A stretch of 64,000 nucleotides of DNA from positions 19,559 through 83,558 of the forward strand of contig JAJZXB010000010.1 in assembly GCA_021846395.1 (NCBI GenBank). The letters are read 5' to 3'. Each line of letters begins with the position of its first letter. Within the stretch, counting starts at the first letter, position 1. The position numbers and the translations under genes are program-made. The notes beneath the pieces are model-generated. The model was not told the origin of the DNA, ran no database searches, and saw only the letters and a list, made by a program, of their open reading frames with translations. Positions 1 to 7,695 of this stretch are shown one piece after another. This DNA comes from Thermoplasmata archaeon. Lineage in GTDB: Archaea; Thermoplasmatota; Thermoplasmata; Thermoplasmatales; Thermoplasmataceae.

Positions 1-1
1 A

Positions 2-445
2 ATAAAAAATAAGACACTGATTGAAAGGTCACTTGATATCATCCATAACCTGAAAATGAATGTTTACATTTGCATAAGCAATAATACTGACTTTCTTCTA
101 AAAGTACTGCATGATTACAGTATTATAAACGGTTCGGGAGATTATATTACTGACCTTAAAGCATCCCTGGATACTGTTGGTTTGCCTGCCATTATTATGC
201 CTGCGGATATTGTATATTCTGGAAATATTATAGAAGAATTTATAATTTCAGCAAGTAAGATACATGATGGAATTATAAATTTAAAAATCAATGGCCAATT
301 ATCAGGTATATCAATATTTTATGAAAAACCCTTGAATAAAATAATTAAATTTAAAGATATATCAATATTTTCTGAATCTTTTTTCAATATAAACTATCCA
401 GAAGATTACAACAATGCCGTGAACTACTTCACGTTAAAACCGTGA
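2..445 (+). CDS. cobY: CobY-type adenosylcobinamide-phosphate guanylyltransferase, 3' part, with IS-derived C-terminus
   Basis: The frame is open from the first bases of the window, so the N-terminus (with the nucleotide-binding loop) lies outside it; the ATG at 56 is internal. Family features seen are a KTLIERSLDII segment, a GSGDYITDL loop like the G-x-GYxxDL motif of CobY, a PADI segment and FNINYPEDYNNA near the end, like the NINTxxDL motif. CobY transfers GMP from GTP to adenosylcobinamide phosphate in archaeal cobalamin assembly. The last codons, from about base 418 (VNYFTLKP), are encoded by the right end of the IS200/IS605 element next door, so the native C-terminal helix has been replaced. 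Identity is fairly firm from the motifs; whether the altered protein still works is unknown. Confidence 0.7.
   Translation: MKNKTLIERSLDIIHNLKMNVYICISNNTDFLLKVLHDYSIINGSGDYITDLKASLDTVGLPAIIMPADIVYSGNIIEEFIISASKIHDGIINLKINGQLSGISIFYEKPLNKIIKFKDISIFSESFFNINYPEDYNNAVNYFTLKP
418..433 (-). repeat. Right-end hairpin of the IS200/IS605 element
   Basis: CGTGAACTACTTCACG is a perfect palindrome (6-bp stem, 4-nt loop) at the tnpB end of the element, overlapping the tnpB stop region. In this family the right-end hairpin is recognised by TnpA, and the same end of the transcript supplies the guide-RNA scaffold used by TnpB. The flanking sequence beyond it would act as guide, here the antisense of cobY. 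A weaker version occurs in the relic at 41648. Confidence 0.7.
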
Positions 446-1676
446 AGCTTCCTATATCAACCACAAAGCTTGCCTCCACGTTTGGAATACTGTTCAGGTA
501 TTCCATCATGTAGGTATAGGCTTTCATGTCCATAGGCGTAAATTTCCTACGTTCCGTAGGTACCATATATTCTAATATATTTATTGATGCATTTAGATCC
601 CGATCAATAGAGATATTGCATGATCCACAGTTGAATGTTCGTTCTTTCAAAGGCATCTTCTGCCTGTGATTGCATTTAGAGCATACCTGTGATGTGGGTG
701 TATATCTTGGAACAACCTTAGGAGTACGTGATTTTCTCTTTAAATCATCCATTATTCCTCCTATTGCTGATCCTTGAATCTTTCTTCCCCACAATCTCAT
801 CCATCCTTTTATGGGATCATTCTGGAATGCAATTGTCTCAAAACTATTTGTTATAATATTAACTATCTTATTTCTAGCATCCTTCTTCTTCTGTGTTATA
901 TTATTATACTCTTTATTTAATTTATTCAGTGTTTTATACCAGTTCTTCCCATGCTGTTTTCTACGTGATAGTTCTTTATGAAGTTTTATAGCCTTCCCTG
1001 TTAGTGGTATATCTTCATTAATGATTATTCCATTTGATAGTGTTAATGAACTTTTAATACCGAAATCAATACCAATTCCATTATCAGAATGTGTTATATC
1101 TTTTATTCCAGTAAATGTTGATATATGGATAAAATAATCCCCATTTCTGGATTCAAGTGTTGCACTGGCTATATCAGCATCCTTTGGTATCTGTTCAATA
1201 CCGGAAACCTTTAACTTGCCTATCCTCTGTATCTTGATATAATTCCCTGAAATATTATATGTATTTTTATATTGCTTCAAAGGTATTGAGTATATCCTCT
1301 TTTTGAAATGAAGTTTTCCAATCTTATTACCCTTCTTTTTTAAATTTGAAAGACCCCTTATGCTATCCTTAGTTTTATCAATAATCTCCTGTTTCATCTG
1401 TGATGATAATAACAATATATCTCTATCTTCATAATGGTCCTTTACCTTTATCTTAACTTTATTAATCCTGTAATCCTGATTATAAATATCATCTTCCGAT
1501 AAGATATAATTATAAAACCACTTTGCCTCAAGAAAGATACGATTAAGATTCTTTACCCTTGTTCTGCCCAGATGTGATATATCTATTTTCAGTTCATAGG
1601 TTCTGCATGTCTGTGATTTCCTTCGTTTCTTTGTCTCCGATATGGTCTTTCTGATTGCATCATTCTTCTCAGACAT
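429..1676 (-). CDS. tnpB: TnpB, RNA-guided RuvC-like nuclease of the IS element
   Basis: 415 residues, usual TnpB length, no interruption. The N-terminus is basic. The RuvC-I aspartate is in GIDFGIKSSL. The zinc ribbon has two CxxC pairs (CSKCNH and CGSCNI), followed by the RuvC-III aspartate in DRDLNASINIL. At the usual RuvC-II position the sequence is TIAFQNDPIKGW; the glutamate of canonical TnpB (as in IExL) is not at its normal place, as in TnpB groups with a rearranged active site. TnpB is an RNA-guided DNA nuclease that favours transposon retention by cutting donor sites. The start overlaps the tnpA stop by 8 nt (ATGTCTGA), so the two are translationally coupled. The 3' end overlaps the last codons of cobY on the opposite strand. 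Confidence 0.9.
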   Translation of the reverse strand: MSEKNDAIRKTISETKKRRKSQTCRTYELKIDISHLGRTRVKNLNRIFLEAKWFYNYILSEDDIYNQDYRINKVKIKVKDHYEDRDILLLSSQMKQEIIDKTKDSIRGLSNLKKKGNKIGKLHFKKRIYSIPLKQYKNTYNISGNYIKIQRIGKLKVSGIEQIPKDADIASATLESRNGDYFIHISTFTGIKDITHSDNGIGIDFGIKSSLTLSNGIIINEDIPLTGKAIKLHKELSRRKQHGKNWYKTLNKLNKEYNNITQKKKDARNKIVNIITNSFETIAFQNDPIKGWMRLWGRKIQGSAIGGIMDDLKRKSRTPKVVPRYTPTSQVCSKCNHRQKMPLKERTFNCGSCNISIDRDLNASINILEYMVPTERRKFTPMDMKAYTYMMEYLNSIPNVEASFVVDIGSFTVLT

Positions 1677-2082
1677 GTTTCTGCTCCTCTATGTATTTCT
1701 GTACAACTTCCAGTGTTACTGTACCAACAGATGAAATGAATTTTGATCTTGTCCAGAGTGTTGGGATCCTCTTCTTTAGCCATGGGAACTCTTCCCGAAG
1801 TACATGGGATGTATAACCCTTGATGAGGTTTACAATTTGAGTTATGTTTCTCTCCGGTTCAACATCAATGAGAAGATGTACGTGATCTGGCATGACTTCC
1901 ATTTCAATTATACTATATCCATACTCAGATTCCTTCTCCTTAAGAAGTTCCTTCAACCTGACATCTACACCGTCAATTAATACCTTTCTTCTATATTTCG
2001 GACAAAAGATCACATGATACTGGCAACTGAATACCATGTGGTCGTATGATTTATAGGATTTATTAGGCTGTGTTACTTCCAT
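1669..2082 (-). CDS. tnpA: TnpA, Y1 HUH transposase
   Basis: About 137 residues from the chosen ATG at 2082; the frame is open 19 residues further up, but MEVTQPNKSYKSYDH matches the family N-terminus better. The HUH pair is in PDHVHLL. The catalytic tyrosine is in VQKYIEEQ near the C-terminus. These single-strand transposases (IS200/IS605) excise and insert the element as a circular single strand, guided by hairpins at each end. The protein looks intact. A decayed C-terminal copy of the same gene lies at about 63720-63788. Confidence 0.9.
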   Translation of the reverse strand: MEVTQPNKSYKSYDHMVFSCQYHVIFCPKYRRKVLIDGVDVRLKELLKEKESEYGYSIIEMEVMPDHVHLLIDVEPERNITQIVNLIKGYTSHVLREEFPWLKKRIPTLWTRSKFISSVGTVTLEVVQKYIEEQKHV

Positions 2083-2260
2083 ATTATAAAATAGATATTT
2101 CATACGATAACATAAACTTTTGCACTTCATCCACATCACAAGCTCAGTGGCTTTCGTGCTTTAAATCATTTGTAAATTTTTATTCCCATCGATTGTGATT
2201 GCTTATTGTATGTTACATACGATAGGGATAAAGTTTTTTAGCATGATATAATTAAGGATT

Positions 2261-2562
2261 ACTGGACTTGACCGGGGGGTTAGGCTCCCTCTGTGACCCG
2301 AAGCCTACATGCGGGGGCGACTGCCAGATGAGGGCAACCAGGCCTTTGGCAGTCTTCATGGAATCGTAGAGTTTCTGTCCTCTTGGATTGGAGGTTTATA
2401 TTTCAAATATCGAAGGAGATTTGGAATATGATTTATCGGAAAAATCCGCCAGGCCCGGAAGGGAACAACGGTATTTCGGACTATCGATGCTGAGAGGGTG
2501 CGGGGAGGAGAGGAAGTGAAGGACGCTACCAAAACACCTGGTCTGAATCTGGTGTGTCCAGT
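2261..2562 (+). ncRNA. ffs: Archaeal signal recognition particle RNA (7S)
   Basis: The conserved helix-8 motif is visible at about 2446-2470 (CCAGGCCCGGAAGGGAACAA), with the asymmetric loop and GGAAGGG side. The ends pair: ACTGGAC at 2261-2267 with GTCCAGT at 2556-2562, the helix 1 arrangement typical of archaea. The length is about 302 nt, normal for archaeal SRP RNA. The Alu-like 5' part contains GGTTAGGCTCCCTCTGTGAC. The region is clearly GC-richer than its surroundings, as expected for a structured RNA in an AT-rich thermoacidophile. It scaffolds SRP19 and SRP54. It overlaps the 5' extension of the next reading frame, which is therefore not coding there. Confidence 0.92.
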
Positions 2563-2575
2563 ATTTAGTGATAAA

Positions 2576-3706
2576 ATGTATAAAATAGTTCAGGATCCAA
2601 TAAATGGTCCTATTAAAATAAATGGGGTTTTTCTGGATTTAATCAATTCGTTTTATTTTCAGAGGTTACGTTATGTAAAACAGCTTGGCATGTGTAACCT
2701 CGTATTTCCTGGTGCAAATCATACAAGATTTGAACATTCACTTGGAACAATGTTCATGGCAAACGAAATATCAAATTACCTAAATATAAGGGATGAAAGG
2801 TTGCAGATATCTGCATTATTGCATGATATAGGACATACTCCATTCAGCCATTCAATTGAAGATGATTTCTATTCTCTGTATAAGGTTAAACATGAGGATT
2901 TAACAGAGGATATTATAAATGGCAGGGGTAATTTTTCTGATAGTGATATATCGGACATTCTTGCAAAATACGGTTATGATGGAAGGGAAATAGGAAGACT
3001 GGCTACAGGAAACGACGTAAAGAATAAACTGTTATCCACAATTATCAGCGGTTCCATGGATGTGGATGAGCTGGATTATCTCAGAAGAGATTCAATGTAT
3101 TGCGGTGTAACAATTGGAAACATTGATTATAAAAGAATATTCAACACAATTAAAATAGAAGATGATAAGATAATAGGTGAGGAAAAATCCATACCAACAA
3201 TTGAAGCGGCAATAATAAGCAGGGTAATAATGTACAAATCAGTATATTTTCACAAAACGTGCAGGATAGCACAAAAAATGCTTGGCAAATCATATATGCT
3301 TAATGATGATAAAAAACCTGATGACCTTAAAATGAATGATTTCGAATTTCTCAATAAATTGTTGAATAATGATAAATCAAAAGAATTAGTCAAAAAAATA
3401 TTGGCAAGAGATCTGTATAAAATTGTATACAAATCACCATATACAGGAGAAAAATATAATGAAATTTTAAATAAAATGCATGATTTTAATGATAATTCGT
3501 ATATTGTGGATACTATCCCACCACTTTATTTTAATAAAAAATCCAGACTTAAAAATGATTTTAATGTATATAACAATGGTAAAAAATATGAGATAAATGA
3601 AGTTTCCGACATAGTCAATTCCTTAAATAAAGATATAAACAAAAGATCAATAATCGTATCTGTTGACGGAGATAATTATAATAAAATAAAGGGTTTATTA
3701 AACTAA
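2576..3706 (+). CDS. HD-domain phosphohydrolase (COG1078, dNTPase/SAMHD1-like)
   Basis: 376 residues. The start chosen is ATG 2576 (MYKIVQDPINGP), because the frame's earlier start at 2498 lies inside the SRP RNA and this N-terminus is typical of the family. Motifs are FQRLRYVKQLG, then HTRFEHSLGT (first metal histidine), then LLHDIGHTPFSHS (the HD pair and following histidine) and MDVDELDYLRRD. These residues bind the metal ions that hydrolyse phosphate esters, often of deoxynucleotides. The substrate is not deducible here. The 3' end overlaps the convergent acetyltransferase gene by 9 nt. Confidence 0.85.
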   Translation: MYKIVQDPINGPIKINGVFLDLINSFYFQRLRYVKQLGMCNLVFPGANHTRFEHSLGTMFMANEISNYLNIRDERLQISALLHDIGHTPFSHSIEDDFYSLYKVKHEDLTEDIINGRGNFSDSDISDILAKYGYDGREIGRLATGNDVKNKLLSTIISGSMDVDELDYLRRDSMYCGVTIGNIDYKRIFNTIKIEDDKIIGEEKSIPTIEAAIISRVIMYKSVYFHKTCRIAQKMLGKSYMLNDDKKPDDLKMNDFEFLNKLLNNDKSKELVKKILARDLYKIVYKSPYTGEKYNEILNKMHDFNDNSYIVDTIPPLYFNKKSRLKNDFNVYNNGKKYEINEVSDIVNSLNKDINKRSIIVSVDGDNYNKIKGLLN

Positions 3707-4150
3707 ATTTTTGATCAACCTATATGCGTTTTTTGATCCTTTATAGGGTATTGAATAGTAATTGTTCAAGAATTGCAAAAACTTATATCCGTGCTTTAGG
3801 TAGAAAATGTATGCTGTGTCATTTTTTTCCCTAACTTCAAGTATTGAAATTTTATAATTTCTTTTAATAATTTCACTTTCAATTTTATTTATTAATAAGG
3901 AACCGTAGCCCCTACCCTGAAATTCAGGGATTATCGCTATGCTTTCTATATCCATGGATGAATCATCCATTTCTGCTGCTGTGGCATAACCTATTAAGAA
4001 ATCATTTTCCTCAATGACCAGTGAAAAACTATTTTTAGAATGGACCATTGAATTTATTTCCCGCTTAGAATATGCACCCACATCAAATGCCTTTTGTTCA
4101 GCCAGGTAAATATCTTCAATATCCTGATCATTGAAATATCTAATTTTCAT
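3698..4150 (-). CDS. GNAT-family N-acetyltransferase
   Basis: 150 residues, a single GNAT domain. The acetyl-CoA binding motif A is seen as SIAIIPEFQGRGYGSLL (Q/R-x-x-G-x-G), preceded by an acidic beta strand (MDIESIAI) and followed by a C-terminal FYLKHGYKFL segment, the usual motif B of RimI-like enzymes. It probably acetylates a small molecule or a protein N-terminus; the substrate cannot be told. It converges with and slightly overlaps the HD gene. Confidence 0.8.
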   Translation of the reverse strand: MKIRYFNDQDIEDIYLAEQKAFDVGAYSKREINSMVHSKNSFSLVIEENDFLIGYATAAEMDDSSMDIESIAIIPEFQGRGYGSLLINKIESEIIKRNYKISILEVREKNDTAYIFYLKHGYKFLQFLNNYYSIPYKGSKNAYRLIKNLV

Positions 4151-4180
4151 ACAATATATATCATCTAATTAATAATATTT

Positions 4181-4783
4181 TTATTGCAGCATTGATGCCA
4201 CTGAATCAATTAAATTTTCCTCATTGCCATTTATTATTCTAAATTTATCATATTTATTTACAATTTTAATAATATCTTCATCTAAAATTATCAATGCTTC
4301 AGGTTCAAGATAATCAATTATTTTTTTAATATAATTTTTATATAAATAATCAAGAACGCTAGAAATAGATACAATTCCATTCAGTTCTGTTCTTCTGAAC
4401 ATTAATTTAAATGTCTCGGTATCCCGTGTTCTCAAAGGCACAAAATTTACAAAATTTATGTTTATACCTTTATTTTTGCATGCTGAAATAATATCAGTAA
4501 ATTCGGTTTCAAAACAATTATTGGGGTCGTCATCATATTTTAATTTGCCATTGAAATTTATAAATAATATGCCATTTTTTATAACTCTATTTTCAAAATT
4601 ATAAACGGTAAAATTATCTATTGTAAAGACTAGAGCGGGATCCGAAAATTCAAGATCCTCTTTTTCAAGTCCGCCCTGTACCATCGATTGATCATAAACG
4701 TAGGAATTATCCCTAATTATATCTACATTAAAAAGATAATTTATAGCATTATTCCTTAATCCTTTTAAATATGAATCTTCCAT
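4181..4783 (-). CDS. Conserved-looking protein of unknown function
   Basis: 200 residues from ATG 4783 (a TTG 9 bases upstream is less likely). I do not recognise a family. The sequence is acidic and soluble, without signal peptide or membrane segment. It has a central alternating alpha/beta character (GILFINFNGKL, GININFVNFVPLRT, EALIILDEDIIKIV), suggesting a compact alpha/beta fold. An A/T-rich box (AAATAAAATTTT) lies about 25 bases upstream of the start. Coding is supported by length and by codon use like its neighbours. It may be restricted to Thermoplasmatales; that is a guess. Confidence 0.55.
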   Translation of the reverse strand: MEDSYLKGLRNNAINYLFNVDIIRDNSYVYDQSMVQGGLEKEDLEFSDPALVFTIDNFTVYNFENRVIKNGILFINFNGKLKYDDDPNNCFETEFTDIISACKNKGININFVNFVPLRTRDTETFKLMFRRTELNGIVSISSVLDYLYKNYIKKIIDYLEPEALIILDEDIIKIVNKYDKFRIINGNEENLIDSVASMLQ

Positions 4784-5227
4784 CTTTCCCAATTGTAAAA
4801 TTTTATTTAGTTTTTTATTAGCAACGAATATGAAATGAGGAAATTAATAATTTATCTCAAATTGTAATAATTTTAAAATAATATTCTCCCTTGTTTTATG
4901 GCTATTAACCATAATTAAAATTATGATGTGATAAAATAGAGTGTATGGAAGCCATAATAATATGTATGTGGAATAACAATGCAGAGTTTGTCGAATATTA
5001 CCCTTATTATTCCATATATTCATAAAGTTTATATTTGATTCATATATCAAATTATTACGAATTTAACATATGAATCACACAAAATAACGGGAATAAATAA
5101 CTTCGAGGAAGACATAGAAATTGAAAAACATGGAAAAATAATAAATATAAGGGGAAATAAAAATTTAAAACTTGAACATGTATCCAAAAGATACAATATT
5201 ATAGAAGAGAACATAGAAGTTGGGCAT

Positions 5228-5647
5228 GTGAATCCCAATTCAGAAATGGAATACAATGACCAAAAATACAATATAAAATGGGAAGTCAATCAATTTTCGT
5301 ATATAGATTTCTATGTATATTCAAATGATAAACTAATTTACACCGTTGAGGATGGTTATAATACTTTAGATATACGCACAGATGCTTTGGACTTTATTCC
5401 CATAGTTATATACATCTCCATATTATCAAAGAATTTTAGAACAAATAGGAAGGGAAAAATTATAAGGAGATCAATTGTCAATGTAATACCACTACTTTTA
5501 CCATTAATATCGGCAGTTATATCAACCTATTTTTTATCTTCCATTTCGTTTATTTACAGGATAATGGGCATTACTATTGTTTACTTTATCCTGTACTATT
5601 TCATTTTAACTTACCATACCAATCATCAGAAACTTTTCTATAGATAG
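5228..5647 (+). CDS. Unknown membrane protein; 5' part probably frameshifted
   Basis: The 139-residue frame from GTG 5228 ends with two hydrophobic helices (about residues 83-104 and 108-130), so the C-terminus is membrane-anchored and the N-terminal part is soluble and charged. No family recognised. The frame stays open upstream to about 5039 and reads ITGINNFEEDIEIEKHGKII and onwards, which looks coding, but has no in-frame ATG there. An ATG at 5070 (MNHTK, then stop) would join it if one A were added to the AAAA run at 5081-5084. The true gene may therefore be 5070-5647 with a one-base deletion, or it may start at a rare codon. Its relation to the neighbours is unclear. Confidence 0.5.
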   Translation: MNPNSEMEYNDQKYNIKWEVNQFSYIDFYVYSNDKLIYTVEDGYNTLDIRTDALDFIPIVIYISILSKNFRTNRKGKIIRRSIVNVIPLLLPLISAVISTYFLSSISFIYRIMGITIVYFILYYFILTYHTNHQKLFYR

Positions 5648-5783
5648 AATTACCATTATTCTACTGCATGTATGTGATCCTCGCACTATTATACATTAAC
5701 ACCATTTCTTACAATTATGAGGTGCTTTGAGGCTGTGATATCTTCATATACTAAAACATGCAATTCAATAATATCAAATTTAG

Positions 5784-5834
5784 ACTTCATCTACATCGCA
5801 AGCTCAGTGGCTTTCGTACTTTAAATTGTTTGTA
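5784..5834 (-). repeat. Solo left-end relic of the IS200/IS605 element
   Basis: CTTCATCTACATCGCAAGCTCAGTGGCTTTCGTACTTTAAATTGTTTGTAA (positions given) matches the left end of the element at 2125-2176 with a few changes. No transposase or right-end hairpin is visible beside it. The rest of the 5648-6007 gap is AT-rich, and I see no other feature in it. Confidence 0.7.
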
Positions 5835-6007
5835 ATAACCTGGATATTGCCCTATTTTCACATATTCTGAAAATTTTTTAATGTTTTATAATTATATTCA
5901 CTGTTTTATATTCTTTGAATTTTTTTGATCATTTATGTTTCTCCGATAAATTGCCTGAATACTTTTTAATTTAACAATGCTTTATAAAAACTTAACATTT
6001 GAGATAG

Positions 6008-6088
6008 CGCCACGGGAGAGATTCGAACTCCCGATCCACAAGGGAACCAGCTCTCAAGGCTGGCGCCGTACCACTGGGCCACCGTGGC
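6008..6088 (-). tRNA. tRNA-Ser (anticodon UGA)
   Basis: Acceptor stem GCCACGG/CCGTGGC, anticodon stem CCAGC/GCTGG with 7-nt loop CTTGAGA (anticodon TGA), a long variable region and T-arm GGGAGTTCGAATCTCTC. The class II shape and the anticodon agree on serine. CCA is not encoded. No intron is visible. Confidence 0.95.
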
Positions 6089-6108
6089 ATAAAAAAAATT
6101 TTTATAAC

Positions 6109-6693
6109 TTATTTCCTCAATCTACCATTTGATCTTATTGAGGGTCTGCTTTTTGAACTTCCAAGTCTACCATGGCCAAGACCTCTGTTTTTATATCCTG
6201 CCGATGTTAATCCCCTGTATACTCTTCCTTTATTTTGAGGCTCAACAATCCATGATATTTTCTTATCATTATATATTGTGGAACTGTCTTTAACAACAAG
6301 AATTACCTCGTAGTATTTGTATAAACCGTCTTCACCAACATAGTATGAATTCAACACTTCTGTATTTGGATATTTGTCAGCGGCTCTTTCTTCAGCAATT
6401 ACCTGTATATTTTTTTTAAGGGTCATTTTTGTATATGCCAATCTTCTTGGTCTTCTTCCACCCATTATTTTAGGACGATTCTGGCCACCCCTTCTTACTC
6501 TTGAGCGAACAACAATGTATCCTTCCTTTGCCTTGTATCCTGCCTGCCTTGCTCTATCTATTCTTGTTGGATGATCCACTCTCTCTATTGAGTGCCCCTT
6601 TCTCCATGATATCATTCTCTGCTTTTGAAAGCCGTAAATGTCTGATTTTTTAAGATCCTTCCATTCATCCCTTATTAAACTGTAAGAATTCAT
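6109..6693 (-). CDS. rpl15e: 50S ribosomal protein L15e
   Basis: 194 residues from ATG 6693 ([11 protein letters not shown]). The frame has an earlier ATG at 6717, but a TATA-like box (ATATAAATA, about 6731-6739) would place transcription near 6709, and a GAAGTGA ribosome-binding site precedes the inner ATG. The protein is very basic with typical L15e segments: [42 protein letters not shown], and a C-terminus rich in [11 protein letters not shown]. It binds 23S rRNA in the large subunit. It lies just downstream of the tRNA-Ser gene in position and on the same strand. Confidence 0.95.
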   Translation of the reverse strand: MNSYSLIRDEWKDLKKSDIYGFQKQRMISWRKGHSIERVDHPTRIDRARQAGYKAKEGYIVVRSRVRRGGQNRPKIMGGRRPRRLAYTKMTLKKNIQVIAEERAADKYPNTEVLNSYYVGEDGLYKYYEVILVVKDSSTIYNDKKISWIVEPQNKGRVYRGLTSAGYKNRGLGHGRLGSSKSRPSIRSNGRLRK

Positions 6694-6922
6694 TTTATTC
6701 ACTTCAATTTTATACAATATTTGAAAATAATATTTATATGTTATTATATTTCCTTTCTAAAATACCATCTGACATCCTCTACTTAAAATCATTTCGTATT
6801 ATAGAATGGTGCTCTTATTCTGGGCTCTAATTGGCGGTATGAAAATGCGTTGCAGTATATTTATAAAATTATTAAAAGGTGAGAGACATAAAAAATTAAA
6901 AACTTGTTAAACATTGAGTTGC

Positions 6923-7549
6923 ATGAAAGCTATTTCTCTTTTTTCAGGAGGCAAGGATTCATTTTTGTCAAGTATGATTGCAATGGAACAGGGGTATACA
7001 ATAGATTACGGAATAACGGTAATACCTGAAGAATATTCTATGATGTTTCACTATCCAAATGCATATTTATCGGGGTTTTCTGCATCACTCCTGGGTTTCA
7101 ATATAAAATATATAAAAGAGAATGCGTTTGAAAATTACATTAAAAACATTTCGGATAAGTATGATGCAATAATCACCGGTGCTATAGCGTCGGATTATCA
7201 AAAAGCAAGAATAGAAAAATTATGCTATAACCATAATACAATCGTATATTCTCCATTGTGGAGGCTTAATCAGGAGGATATATTAGATGAATTAATATCC
7301 AGAAAAATTAAAGCAAAAATCGTATCTATTTCTGCAGAAGGATTTGTAAAAGAGGATCTTGGTAAGGATATCGACAGTGATTATATAAAATACTTGAAAA
7401 ATCTATATGAAAAATACAGGATAAATATTGCAGGCGAAGGTGGAGAATATGAGTCTTTTGTTTATGGTTTATCCGATTGCACATTAAAAATCAAGTCACA
7501 GAAAATAATATGGAAAAATTCCGGTGGTTATTTGATGATAGAGATTTAA
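6923..7549 (+). CDS. dph6: Diphthine-ammonia ligase (Dph6 family)
   Basis: 208 residues from ATG 6923; a TTG nine bases upstream is less likely. The N-terminal PP-loop SGGKDS is at about residues 9-14 and binds ATP. Family segments are GAIASDYQKARIE, SPLWRLNQEDIL and GEGGEYESFV. Dph6 performs the last step of diphthamide formation on elongation factor 2, adding ammonia to diphthine with ATP. Length and motif order are normal for archaeal members. It is divergent from L15e; an A/T box (TTTATAAAATTATTAAA) lies about 55 bases upstream of the start. Confidence 0.9.
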   Translation: MKAISLFSGGKDSFLSSMIAMEQGYTIDYGITVIPEEYSMMFHYPNAYLSGFSASLLGFNIKYIKENAFENYIKNISDKYDAIITGAIASDYQKARIEKLCYNHNTIVYSPLWRLNQEDILDELISRKIKAKIVSISAEGFVKEDLGKDIDSDYIKYLKNLYEKYRINIAGEGGEYESFVYGLSDCTLKIKSQKIIWKNSGGYLMIEI

Positions 7550-7695
7550 CTTTAAAGATTCTCCCATAATTCAGGTCTTAATTCCAAAAAAATTTAATCC
7601 GGATAATTTTTGTACAAAAGTATTCTGTAGAGAATTGTTTATCTTTTCAAAAAAGTATATATAATATAATCATAAACTATTAATATATAGAATAA

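Larger units (their letters stand above)
415..2176 (-). mobile_element. IS200/IS605-family element with tnpA and tnpB
   Basis: A complete-looking element with tnpA upstream of tnpB on the minus strand. The right end carries a hairpin at 418-433. The left end, about 2125-2175, is a conserved segment containing CAGTGGCTTTCGTGCTTTAAA. The left-end segment recurs at 5784-5834, 41765-41805 and (inverted) 63584-63630, which defines the boundary: all copies diverge just after TTTGTAA. In this orientation the flank reads TTAC on the transposon strand, a plausible target motif for a family that inserts 3' of a short target without duplicating it. The element sits between the cobY 3' end and the SRP RNA gene. 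Exact end positions are inferred to within a few bases. Confidence 0.8.

Noticed and set aside
2498..2575. 5' extension of the HD-domain reading frame
   Set aside because: It lies in the SRP RNA, and the family N-terminus begins at the ATG at 2576.
3250..3432. Small antisense frame in the HD gene
   Set aside because: No start context or family features; shadow frame.
5047..5289. Minus-strand frame of 80 residues with hydrophobic stretch
   Set aside because: It is the reverse of the plus-strand coding region 5087-5290 and has no family features.
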